Positions 10,001 to 16,913 of a DNA stretch of 44,176 nucleotides are shown one piece after another; position 1 is the stretch's first letter; each line of letters begins with the position of its first letter. The notes below the pieces were generated by a model. That model did not search any database. It saw only the letters and a list, made by a program, of their open reading frames with translations, and was not told where the DNA came from. The stretch spans positions 1 through 44,176 of the forward strand of contig CAIOFV010000066.1 of the NCBI GenBank assembly GCA_903857665.1, in the 5' to 3' direction. The position numbers were made by a program, and so were the translations under genes. Source of the DNA: an uncultured Myxococcales bacterium (GTDB lineage Bacteria; Myxococcota_A; UBA9042; DTJE01).

Positions 10001-10152
10001 GCATCGGCCACGGCCTGAACGGCAACCCCTACACCGACGAGCGCGTGATGCTCGATCTCCATGCGAAGGAGGGGTTCAAGCAGGGCGTCCAGGACGTCCA
10101 CATCGAAATGAGGACGGCGTTCAGGGAAACGCCGCGCGGCGGGAAGAAGTAG
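4015..10152 (+). CDS. Secreted SpvB/FG-GAP/RHS protein, TcB-TcC-like toxin cocoon with C-terminal effector
   Basis: 2045 aa. A Sec signal is likely at residues 22-41 (TFIAMACALLIGIAAPVHA); ATG 4015 follows AGGAGG. Residues about 45-340 match the SpvB domain, including LEGIGENISLNRSMGQMQYQ and LALAYSSGSGSSVVGVGW. Residues about 365-665 carry at least six FG-GAP/VCBS-type repeats (LVDLNGDGLPDLVD, LDVDGDGFVDM, LNDMNGDGLLDVV). A TcdB mid-domain-like segment follows (ITNGIGRVTQVTYASS, near 685). YD/RHS repeats lead to the RHS-associated core, from SLGSTVAATDEQGALLG to GRWIAPDP and NPMNGRDPDGEA (about 1770-1880). The last 165 residues are unlike the rest and are probably the effector. This order is that of TcB plus TcC fused in one chain. 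Tc cocoons normally lack signal peptides, so the Sec signal is unusual. It is the first gene of the 18-kb operon. Confidence 0.85.
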   Translation: MDRRGQTRWEASLGTGRDATFIAMACALLIGIAAPVHASTPTDGVSEERLSLPEGPGSLEGIGENISLNRSMGQMQYQVPLEIPAGFPGMTPSLALAYSSGSGSSVVGVGWTLDLPYLERLTVRGLPKYTADDEFSVGGGDELVRIPGTDPAVYRARFENAFVRYTWKGAGAEGYWTAEYADGRIGYFGADSTGALVAKARVTGAKGTFRYLLVSLVDRYGHHVDYDYELFGNTSLPVHIGWVHKGGQAEYEVTFVYEDRADRLSDCKAGFEELLEKRLSQVNVLAHGTRVRRYVLSYEDVSTSGGLSRLVGVQMYGTSDGAYPIHDSYEYQRALGVDCKTGEACEKPYVVSMGSLGLDMQKGSSTLVDLNGDGLPDLVDTSEAGKPHRIFTNVLEADGTHHFTGPVDSAKGNQGGFDLGSPYVQVLDVDGDGFVDMLNAQTGQVLYNRGTGDWTEVGSMWSGGAGGGLPDLNSDFDPSQGSLKTVRFMDYDNDKRIDVVRSEGTDTANQTFVYRNTGTGAFKLDDGAASIGAGFESDRLELNDMNGDGLLDVVLVNTDQVRYRLNLGWGQWGEWVTIPLATQFTNQEAIAAELDDLNGDALADLVLVEGTTVRYWLNRNGASFDPERDVTNSDVNGEIPERTATTTVFQADMNGNGSNDIVWVDGSGKVTYLELFPARPNLLSKITNGIGRVTQVTYASSVAERAQDAATGAWTHPLPFPMTVVKSTDESDDLTKVHSVTTYTYHDGYYDGTEKRFRGYSRVQGAADGDDLQEAGATDERFDVGVGDAYRAGLLLTDEQSSGGKSIQVTTHTYADCTVAGIPASGLLFPVRHVCEVEQAVEHREGVADSKLWVKTATRWDHDGYGNVTLQSDLGVTAVGGGACDACAGTGYTGTPCGAGCLGDERYTATTYITPDQNQDRWILDLPVSERTYGTATADGTPADGVYSERVTFYDGDAFTGLAKGQADHGTVTRVNERVDASGKTLDKVRNRLDADGNVVEALDALGAAGSDGHRRLYAMDADGLRVVRVDIALKDADGAYGLRQEVQYDPVWDKPIENTAWMVVVGDAVQDARNSTYYAYDEFGRITTTVRPGDTVDAPTEAYEYDLKSPASRVVTRSRTKTGGAPDLESVRCVDGRGRMFQQRSLVAGDSFQVSGFLVFNAQGVERAVYDPYVSKGDACDTKVPDGVVSRTRRHDALGRLVGTTWAATGTETTPAEERLVFGPMTMARSDVDDTDAGGPFAGTPTVVHYNGLGRTVAVDRHLVAGDTPMTYRRNWDALGFPTGTTDPTAAEHRQDNDLLGRVVKVIDGDSGTTTFEYDDAGNPVRRTDGRGVSVRMEYDGASRIAARWDETDKAGTVVTYTYDRRGACAADKCTWVAGRLATATYPLGDGATGVDRHGYTIRGNDAYLDRAIGGHDFAFTTSHDAAERVTGNTYATGRAVAVTLDGADRVTAVPGFIDQVVRDDRGIETAFTMHNGVITTIGHDGRMRLASMAVKAPGGDILLSDAFRRDRLGNVLEVTDGRPDDGTASHAARFTYDGMYRLVKAELDPGRAVAETLTYTYDTANRLVSKESSLGTASGANVGALTYGGAAGEHAVTTAGALDFGYDGAGQMTLRGDAALGWDHMGRLVGSVVGGVAVARFAYDPEGVRVVKRSGGHEDLFLTTDFEVRDGTAFTYVQLDEDRRIRIEEPAFAASVLPDLAPASGPDTGLTPGPDGLITAGDAWLVQAVDAGTLAVTNAPARIDPMVLLHASARRMLYGTDVRVVYLHVDSLGSTVAATDEQGALLGRTEFYPYGQVRRTQGEVDVHGYTGKEVDEATGLLDFGARYLDPVTGRWIAPDPSFRVQGDTNEEQVEEATSAYAFVDGNPMNGRDPDGEARVGCLSSFFGRFKMARALMKGTFRPSILYHYRFNLTPNQKIDFKTAWKMVKTASSSLGTGGRSQEFVPRSRNSANDLMREIWSAGHTLAGVYKDHSLIQNDGRVSHFSQHTAPELVGIGHGLNGNPYTDERVMLDLHAKEGFKQGVQDVHIEMRTAFRETPRGGKK

Positions 10153-10186
10153 GCGGGGCCATGCCTCGAAGCGGGAGGTTCACGAC

Positions 10187-10849
10187 ATGAAGACGAACAG
10201 GGCGCTCGTTGCGGCGGGTCTGGTGCTGGCGACGATGCTCGCGGCCGGCTGCAAGTCGGGAGGCGGTGGTAACACGCCGGTCTGCACCCCGGGGGCGGAT
10301 GCCTGCGCCTGCAAGGCGGACAAGACATGCGACACGGGGCTGACCTGCAACGCCAACGTGTGCCAGGGGGCAGCGTGCACGCCCGGCGCCGATGGGTGCG
10401 CGTGCAAGGCGGACGGATCCTGCGACACCGGGCTTGCCTGCCAGGACAAGGTCTGCAAGGAGCCCGCGTGCGTGGCGGGGACGCTCGACTGCCCGTGCAA
10501 GGCCGACAACGCGTGCGACGCCGGGCTCGCCTGCCTGGAAAGCGCGTGCAAGGCGCAGGCCGGGACCGGGCTCGTCGTGGGAAGCGCCGCTGCGCGGGCC
10601 TGCGACGTGGTCTTCAACGCGGCCGGGGCGACCGTGGCCCTGTCCAAGGACGTGACCGGGGTGACCGCGCGCCGCGGCGACAGGGTCGCGGTCTCGTTCA
10701 CGGCGAAGACGGACGCGGCGTTTGCCGGGCCGGTCGCCTCGGTGATGGGCCCGGGCGGCAAGGCCCTGAGCGGTATCACGCCCGACAAGGCCGAGTGCTA
10801 CGACCGCCTGGGCAAGGTCGTCACCGACCCGGGCGTGAAGGTTCAGTAG
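10187..10849 (+). CDS. Small lipoprotein with three tandem six-Cys modules
   Basis: 220 aa. The signal peptide ends in the lipobox TMLAAGC, giving lipidated Cys22; ATG 10187 is preceded by GGGAGG. After a Gly/Ser linker there are three tandem 31-residue modules with the pattern C-X6-C-X-C-X5-C-X5-C-X4-C (unit 2: CTPGADGCACKADGSCDTGL). Each would make three disulfides and form a short rigid stalk. The C-terminal 90 residues have no recognised family but contain beta-like strands (VAVSFTAKTDAAFAGPV). It lies 34 bp after the RHS gene and 32 bp before the TcA-like gene, whose N-terminus carries the same module. A role as surface anchor or chaperone for the toxin-like proteins is inferred. It shows no resemblance to known immunity proteins. 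Confidence 0.82.
   Translation: MKTNRALVAAGLVLATMLAAGCKSGGGGNTPVCTPGADACACKADKTCDTGLTCNANVCQGAACTPGADGCACKADGSCDTGLACQDKVCKEPACVAGTLDCPCKADNACDAGLACLESACKAQAGTGLVVGSAAARACDVVFNAAGATVALSKDVTGVTARRGDRVAVSFTAKTDAAFAGPVASVMGPGGKALSGITPDKAECYDRLGKVVTDPGVKVQ
10283..10561 (+). repeat. Three direct 93-bp repeats encoding the six-Cys module
   Basis: Units begin at 10283, 10376 and 10469, each exactly 31 codons, in frame and starting with a TGC Cys codon. Units 1 and 2 are close relatives (CTPGADACACKAD versus CTPGADGCACKAD); unit 3 has diverged (CVAGTLDCPCKAD). This is coding duplication, not a CRISPR or intergenic repeat. Modules of the same pattern recur at the start of the next two large genes. 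Confidence 0.85.
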
Positions 10850-10881
10850 TCCGCTCCACTGCGTCGCGCTGGAGGTGCCGA

Positions 10882-13800
10882 ATGCGTAGCCTGGGATGGA
10901 CGGTCGGCTCCTCGTTCCTGGTCGCAGTTCTTGCCGCCTGCTCGGGCGGAGCCGGGACCAGTCAGACCGGCTCGGACGCCACGGACCTCGGCGCGGGCGA
11001 CGGGGCCGACACGGACGCCCCGGACGCAAACGACCTCGTCGAGGCGGTGGGGTTCGACAGCAGTCCGGACGGCACCTGCCCGGCCGGCACCGCGGGGTGC
11101 GCGTGCCTCGCGGGCGGGACGTGCAACGACGGCGCCGCCTGCGAATCCGGCACCTGCGCAAGGCCCTCGTGCCCGGCCGGGTCCGACGGTTGCCCCTGCA
11201 CTGCCAAGGGTGAGTGCGGGGTGACGTCGTACGGCGAGGCCCTGACGTGCAAGGACTCCGTGTGCTCCGCGGATTCCTGCCCGGCCGGCCAGACCGGGTG
11301 CGCGTGCAAGGACGCGTACGCGTGCACGACCGCGGGCGACTCGTGCCAGGGCGGCTTCTGCCGGCCGGTCGAGTGCCCCTCGGGCCAGCAGCACTGCGCG
11401 TGCGCCGGGGGCGGGTGCGCGTCCGGGCTCACCTGTCGCGACGGCGCGATCTGCGTGGACGGGACCGGTTGGGTCGGCGGCCCCTGCTTTTCGGACGGGA
11501 CCTGCAAGAAGGGCTCGCGCTGCCAGGGCGGGCAGTGCCTGCCTTGCACCCTCGGCTCGACCGCGTGCGCCTGCAGGGACGACGCGACGTGCTACCCGGG
11601 CCTCGCCTGCTCGAACGGCCTGTGCGCGGACGCGTCCACGGTCGTGACGCCGCCCACCGACGCGCCCTGCTACACCCCGTGCAGCAGCGACCTCGTGCTG
11701 TCCGACGGGACCTACAAGAAGTGCGGCGCGGACCGGCTGCTCGACGGGTGCGTGGGCGGGCTGGTGTGCAAGAACGGGTCCTGCACAAAGTCGGGCGACA
11801 CGCCCCCGGCCTGCGTGCAGGACATCGAGTGCCCGAACTTCCAGACGTGCCTGGCCGGCCACTGCTACTCGAACTGCAAGACGAACGGGGACTGCACCGG
11901 GGGCCGGGTCTGCCACCTCCACGTGTGCCGTCAGCCGTGCGACATGTCGGGCTCGGCGCCCTGTCCGTCCGGCTATTCCTGCGAGACCGCCGACGGCGTG
12001 CTCGGCGCGTGCACCCCGGTCAAGTCCCCCGCCGCCACGGCCCAGACCTCGGTGAACGGGGGCTTCGCGCTGGACGTGACGTCGTTCGCCCTGTCGAACG
12101 TCAAGACGGGCGGCCAGGTCGTGATCACGAACAACTCGCCCACCGCGGCGAAGTTCACGCTCCGCAAGCGCGGCCACTCGCGCTACAAGGCCGACGGCAC
12201 CGTGGACTCCGCCGACGACCCGGCGAACGATGGCGTGGACTGCGACCCCGCCAAGGACTGCCCGCTGACGTGGCTGAAGGTCGGCAGCAACGGGAACAAC
12301 CAGGCCGTGCAGTCCCTGGTCGTGAACGTGGACGGCAACGGCGGGACCTCGCTGCTGACGTTCGAGGGTGCGGGTGACGCGGGCGTCCCGCGCTGGGCCG
12401 GGAGCCTGGAGGTGATCCAGGCGACGCTCGGCAGCCGCACCGTCAGCCTCGAGTACGTCGAGCGTCCCGACGGGCGCTGGGAAGGCACGATCCAGTACTT
12501 CGCGAACTTCGGCGACGAGGGCCTGTCCGACTGGGCCTCCACGCCCGACACCAAGAAGAACCCGACGCTGCTCGCCAAGGTGGGCAACGCCCTGGTGCAG
12601 CGTTGGGGGGCCTTCCGGACAGGCAACCTGTCCTGGGCCGAGTTCCAGGCCGTGCTCCAGTCGGTCCAGACGCAGTCCTGGCGCTGGCCGAGCGTCACCG
12701 CGGACTGCAAGGTGCAGGGCGGCGCCTGCTACCCCTACGACAACAGCGCACTGGGGCTGTCGGTCCTGACGTCCGACCTGCTGTCGCGGCCGGTGCCCAC
12801 GGGGATCAGCGAGTTGCCCTTCGCGGCGAACCTCTACTTCCCGGACCCCACGGGCAAGCCCGCGCATCTGGAAGGGATGATCGACGGGTCCTACGCCCTG
12901 CAGTACCCGGGCGATCCGGCCGTCAGCGCGGACCTGGGCGGCGACCCTTCCCAGTGCCAGGCCAAGAGCGGTCCGACGTGCCTCGTGTTCGTGAACTCGA
13001 TGCACGCGGACATGTTCCTGGGCGGGCGCTACGCGACCACCTCCTCCGACACCCAGTGCAGCGTCAGGCCGGGCGCCGGCTACAGGCTCGTCAAGACGCC
13101 GTGGCTGGTCCCGGGCTTCACGTCCGGGACCGAGGTGGACGCGGGCTCGGGCCTGCGCTACCAGTACGAATGCCGCGACGCGCGCCTGCCCCGCGGGGAC
13201 GGCCCGACGGTCGAGCCCACACAGGCCGTCGCTGATGCGAACCTCAGCCTGGTCCCGGCCAACCCGGTGCCCGACGCCCGCACGCGGCGCCGCTCCATCG
13301 ACATCGTGGACGGGGCCCTGGTCGACCAGCGCTACCTGTTCCTGATTTTCCATGAGACGTACCCGTCGTTCCTGCCCGGGGACACGACGCCCTTCTCGGC
13401 GTACGGATACGTCCTGCTACAGAGGCAGCCGGACGACCTGGACCTGGCGGACGACGACGGCGACGGCGTGCCGAACGCCTACGACGGGAGCCACCCGGCG
13501 GACGCCCGGACCGAGCCGGCCGGCATCCTCGACGCGAAGTGCTCGCCCGCCGTCGTGAAGCAGGCCCTGGGCCCGGGCACGACGACTGTCACGGCGGACA
13601 ACGCCGCGAAACTGGCCGTGGCCCTGATCGACGGGCGCGTCCCGACCGGTACGCCTGCGCTCATCACGTCCGGCAGCGGCGAGTCCGTGCACTACCTGTG
13701 TGCCGACACCGGGCAGTTCGATGGCGGCCCGGGCGCCGCGACCGACCCCGGCCAGCCCTTCAGCGGGACCCAGGACGACTCCTGCGGCCTGTCCGACCCG

Positions 13801-16800
13801 GCAAAGAACCACTACGGCAGCAACGGCGTATGCGACGACGGCGGGCCGGGGGCCGCGACGTCCATCTGCCCGCTGGGCCGCGACAAGACGGACTGTGGCA
13901 CCCGCAAGCAGTCGGACCTGGACCCGCGAGTCGCGTGCCCGGCCGGCAGCGACGTGACCTTCTTCACACTCGATTCCACGATGACGCAGAAGGACGTGGC
14001 CGGGCTGTCCTGCCAGATCGCGACGCCGAAGCCAACCTGCGCCGGCACGCTGCGCGGCTGGCGCACCGCGCCCGACAGCCACCTGGTGCAATACCAGCCG
14101 GCGTGGCGGTGCCAGGACGCGAACGCGGTGTTCTGCGACTCGAACCGCTACGACCTCCGCGACGGCAAGCTGTTCTACGCGGCCACGGATGCGCAGGCCG
14201 TGTTCGCCCCGCTGTATGCCGACATCGACCTCGCGTTCCGCTACAAGACGAAGTTCCGGGGCCGCGAGGGCACGGGCATCGGGTTCGCGCCGCAGGTCTG
14301 CGTGCCCGGCTCGGACCAGGTCCCGTACTGCTACGACCCGCCGGCCATCCAGAACGACCGGGACCGCGTGGACTGCCTGCTGAACATCTGGGCGCATCAC
14401 TACGACGACGTCCAGTCGGGGTCCGTCGCGGGCACCGACGCGCGGAAGATGCTCACCGACTACCTGTGCACCAACTACGCCTACGCCGAGGCGTGCCACC
14501 CGGGCATGCCGGCCGGCATCACGCACGACGGCTTCGAGCGGCTCTTCACCGAGTTGCTGGTCATGATGGGCGACGAGTCCTACACCCGCGCCTTCTCCGC
14601 GCGGTTCGACCTCGCCGGGTCCCAGGGCGCCTCGTTCGAGGGCACGCTGTTCGAGTCGGGCGGGATCAACCTGTCCGGCGCCGCCGGATACGAGATGCAC
14701 CTCCTGTACCTGGCCGCGCAGTACTACCAGGAGGCCCTGGACCGCTTCGACGCGATGAGCCCGCTGATCTGGCAGGCGCTCCAGTACGGCTTCGACGGCC
14801 GCAACTTCGTGACGCAGAAGACCGTGACCTGGTACTTCGAGCGGCTCGTGCGCGCCTCGACCCAGAAATCGCGTGCCTGGAGCGAGATCGCGAAGCGCTA
14901 CCAGAACCTGGACCGGCCGGACCTCGCGCGCGCCGTCGTGGAGCGCGCCTATACCGCGACCTACCTGGAGGGCGTGCTCCTGTCGCAGTTCATGCGGCGC
15001 ATCACCGACTCGCTGAAGCCCGAGGACCGGCCCCAGGTCAGTGCCGTGCTGGAGGACGGCCAGAAGCGCTACCACACCGCGCTCCTGGACATGCGCAGGA
15101 CGTTCCAGTCGATCACCGACAACATCAGCTACTTCGGGCTGCCGCCGGACTACGTCCCGTTCCCGGTCACGTTCGGGCTGGAGCAGAACGCCTTCGAACT
15201 GATCCTGTCGCGTGCCCAGCAGCGCGTCGAGACCGCGAAGTACAAGGAGGATCTCGCGATCGAGCGCAGCACGTCGTTCCAGACCGAGACCGCGGACTTC
15301 CAGTCCGAACTGGTGAAGTTGCGCAACACGTACGAGGACCAGATCGGGCAGGTCTGCGGGACGTTCACGGGCCTCGACGGCAAGGTCTACCCGGCCATCC
15401 CGCGATACGCCTACCTGAACGACCGCGCGAAGGCGCTCGGGGACCCGTGCGGCCTGATGGGCAACGGCTCCATCTTCGACACGATGGGCCAGTTCGACCA
15501 GTTCGGGATCGGGCTGAAGAAGGTCCGGCAGCAGATGTTTGACGTCTACTCGGAGGTGGGCATCGAGAAGTCGCGGGTCGAGGCGCAGTGCAACCTGGTC
15601 TTCACGATCGCCGACTTCGTCTACAGCCAGGGCGAGAAGAACCTCAACCTCCAGGAGGACATCGACGACATGCGCCTGGCGGTCGACGTCATCGACAGGT
15701 TCGAGGGCATCGTATCGACCACCGCGGGGCTGATGGCGGGCGGGGGCGCGTTCGGCGGGTGGGCCGCCGTCGCGTTCATCGCCCAGGACGCCGCGCTGAA
15801 CGCCGCCGCGGCGACGCTGAACGGTTTCATCGCGAAGAAGCAGCAGGAGATCGCCCGCACCGACCTGGACACGGCGCGGTGGCAGACCGAGTCCCAGTGC
15901 GACGCGGCGCTGATCGATTCGAACGCGCGCACCGCCGGGCTGCTCCTGCAGACCAAGCAGCTCCAGCTCGACGCGCTCCAGGCCGAGCACCAGATCCAGA
16001 TCGCCATGGGCGACCTCCAGGGCCTCCGCAACCTGTCGCGCCGCCTCCAGGATCAGCTGGCCGAGGCCGAGCAGATGGCGATCGACGTCCAGGCGGCCCA
16101 CGACGACCCGAACGTCCGGATCTACAAGGACGACGCCATCGAGAACGCCGACGCGACGTTCACGGACGCCCTCCAGGAGGTCTACCGGGCGACCCGCGTG
16201 TTCGAGTACTACTCGAGCCAGAGCTACGCGGACCTGGAGAAGCTGTTCCTGGTGCGCTCCGTCCAGTACGGGGACTACAACCTCGAGTCCTATCTCCGCG
16301 ACATCGAGGACGCCTACTACTCCTTCGAGGAGGTCTACGGGATGCCGTCCACGCGCGTGGCGATCCTGTCGCTGCGGGACGACATCGTGAAGGTCCCGCG
16401 CCTGGACGGGACCGGCGCAGCGATCGCGCAGTCCGCGCGCATCGACATGCTGCGCGAGCGTCTGAGGGACCCCTCGCTCCTCGACCAGAACGGGTACCTG
16501 ACCGTGCCGTTCGAGACGACGCTCGCGGACCTCTCGCCGGTCACGCGGGACCACAAGATCGCATACGTACAGGCGGAGATCATCGGGTCCAACGTGGGGG
16601 ACACGCTCGGCCGCATCTACCTGCGGCAGACCGGGACGTCGACCGTCTACAGCGTGTCGGGAAGCAAGATCTACTACCGCTTCCCGGAACGTCTCGCCGT
16701 CGTCAACCCGTTCTTCAACGGCAACCGCGTGTTCACGGACGACGTCTACCGGAACTCCGACTTCCGGGACCGGCCGTACCTGAACAGTTCGTGGGAACTG

Positions 16801-16902
16801 GTGATCAACCAGCGCGACGAGGGCGTGAACCAGGACATCGACCTGCAGTCCGTGACGGACGTGCGGGTCTACGTGTACTACTCGGACTTCGTCAGCTACT
16901 GA
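10882..16902 (+). CDS. Giant Cys-rich lipoprotein with TcA-like C-terminal channel and TcB-binding region
   Basis: 2006 aa. ATG 10882 follows GGAGGT and gives a lipoprotein signal (SFLVAVLAAC, lipid Cys20). An upstream in-frame ATG at 10327 lies inside the preceding gene and is rejected. Residues about 55-380 are six-Cys modules; residues 390-1300 are mixed, with a Ca-binding-like DDDGDGVPNAYDG. From about 1320 the protein becomes helical and coiled (SFQTETADFQSELVKLRN, near 1464). A Gly/Ala-rich hydrophobic segment, TTAGLMAGGGAFGGWAAVAF, lies at about 1612-1650, followed by a Gln-rich return helix (QLQLDALQAEHQIQIAMGDL). The last 120 residues resemble the TcA TcB-binding sandwich and end in SSWELVINQ and DIDLQSVTDVRVYVYY. 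The membrane tip lies about 360-390 residues from the end, as in TcA proteins. The TcA assignment is my inference; no profile search was run. Confidence 0.68.
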   Translation: MRSLGWTVGSSFLVAVLAACSGGAGTSQTGSDATDLGAGDGADTDAPDANDLVEAVGFDSSPDGTCPAGTAGCACLAGGTCNDGAACESGTCARPSCPAGSDGCPCTAKGECGVTSYGEALTCKDSVCSADSCPAGQTGCACKDAYACTTAGDSCQGGFCRPVECPSGQQHCACAGGGCASGLTCRDGAICVDGTGWVGGPCFSDGTCKKGSRCQGGQCLPCTLGSTACACRDDATCYPGLACSNGLCADASTVVTPPTDAPCYTPCSSDLVLSDGTYKKCGADRLLDGCVGGLVCKNGSCTKSGDTPPACVQDIECPNFQTCLAGHCYSNCKTNGDCTGGRVCHLHVCRQPCDMSGSAPCPSGYSCETADGVLGACTPVKSPAATAQTSVNGGFALDVTSFALSNVKTGGQVVITNNSPTAAKFTLRKRGHSRYKADGTVDSADDPANDGVDCDPAKDCPLTWLKVGSNGNNQAVQSLVVNVDGNGGTSLLTFEGAGDAGVPRWAGSLEVIQATLGSRTVSLEYVERPDGRWEGTIQYFANFGDEGLSDWASTPDTKKNPTLLAKVGNALVQRWGAFRTGNLSWAEFQAVLQSVQTQSWRWPSVTADCKVQGGACYPYDNSALGLSVLTSDLLSRPVPTGISELPFAANLYFPDPTGKPAHLEGMIDGSYALQYPGDPAVSADLGGDPSQCQAKSGPTCLVFVNSMHADMFLGGRYATTSSDTQCSVRPGAGYRLVKTPWLVPGFTSGTEVDAGSGLRYQYECRDARLPRGDGPTVEPTQAVADANLSLVPANPVPDARTRRRSIDIVDGALVDQRYLFLIFHETYPSFLPGDTTPFSAYGYVLLQRQPDDLDLADDDGDGVPNAYDGSHPADARTEPAGILDAKCSPAVVKQALGPGTTTVTADNAAKLAVALIDGRVPTGTPALITSGSGESVHYLCADTGQFDGGPGAATDPGQPFSGTQDDSCGLSDPAKNHYGSNGVCDDGGPGAATSICPLGRDKTDCGTRKQSDLDPRVACPAGSDVTFFTLDSTMTQKDVAGLSCQIATPKPTCAGTLRGWRTAPDSHLVQYQPAWRCQDANAVFCDSNRYDLRDGKLFYAATDAQAVFAPLYADIDLAFRYKTKFRGREGTGIGFAPQVCVPGSDQVPYCYDPPAIQNDRDRVDCLLNIWAHHYDDVQSGSVAGTDARKMLTDYLCTNYAYAEACHPGMPAGITHDGFERLFTELLVMMGDESYTRAFSARFDLAGSQGASFEGTLFESGGINLSGAAGYEMHLLYLAAQYYQEALDRFDAMSPLIWQALQYGFDGRNFVTQKTVTWYFERLVRASTQKSRAWSEIAKRYQNLDRPDLARAVVERAYTATYLEGVLLSQFMRRITDSLKPEDRPQVSAVLEDGQKRYHTALLDMRRTFQSITDNISYFGLPPDYVPFPVTFGLEQNAFELILSRAQQRVETAKYKEDLAIERSTSFQTETADFQSELVKLRNTYEDQIGQVCGTFTGLDGKVYPAIPRYAYLNDRAKALGDPCGLMGNGSIFDTMGQFDQFGIGLKKVRQQMFDVYSEVGIEKSRVEAQCNLVFTIADFVYSQGEKNLNLQEDIDDMRLAVDVIDRFEGIVSTTAGLMAGGGAFGGWAAVAFIAQDAALNAAAATLNGFIAKKQQEIARTDLDTARWQTESQCDAALIDSNARTAGLLLQTKQLQLDALQAEHQIQIAMGDLQGLRNLSRRLQDQLAEAEQMAIDVQAAHDDPNVRIYKDDAIENADATFTDALQEVYRATRVFEYYSSQSYADLEKLFLVRSVQYGDYNLESYLRDIEDAYYSFEEVYGMPSTRVAILSLRDDIVKVPRLDGTGAAIAQSARIDMLRERLRDPSLLDQNGYLTVPFETTLADLSPVTRDHKIAYVQAEIIGSNVGDTLGRIYLRQTGTSTVYSVSGSKIYYRFPERLAVVNPFFNGNRVFTDDVYRNSDFRDRPYLNSSWELVINQRDEGVNQDIDLQSVTDVRVYVYYSDFVSY

Positions 16903-16913
16903 TGGGGGTTGTG

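Noticed and set aside
4936..10101. A 1721-residue open frame on the minus strand opposite the RHS gene
   Set aside because: It is rich in Arg, Val, His and Gly without domains, and mirrors the G+C-biased codons of the plus-strand gene, whose SpvB, FG-GAP and RHS motifs are clear.
10283..10561. Regular 93-bp repeats considered as a CRISPR array
   Set aside because: There are no unique spacers; the repeats are in frame, contiguous and encode a Cys module.
10327..10881. An upstream start that would extend the TcA-like protein by 185 residues
   Set aside because: The extension lies out of frame over the small lipoprotein gene, has no ribosome site and would bury the lipoprotein signal that begins at 10882.
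10153..10881. The small lipoprotein considered as an immunity protein for the RHS effector
   Set aside because: It has a lipobox and the Cys module shared with the other operon proteins, so a structural or anchoring role fits better; nothing links it to the effector tail.
13417..16554. A 1045-residue minus-strand frame opposite the TcA-like gene
   Set aside because: Same shadow effect; it has no signal, start site or known motif, while the plus strand has a ribosome site, lipobox and coherent domains.
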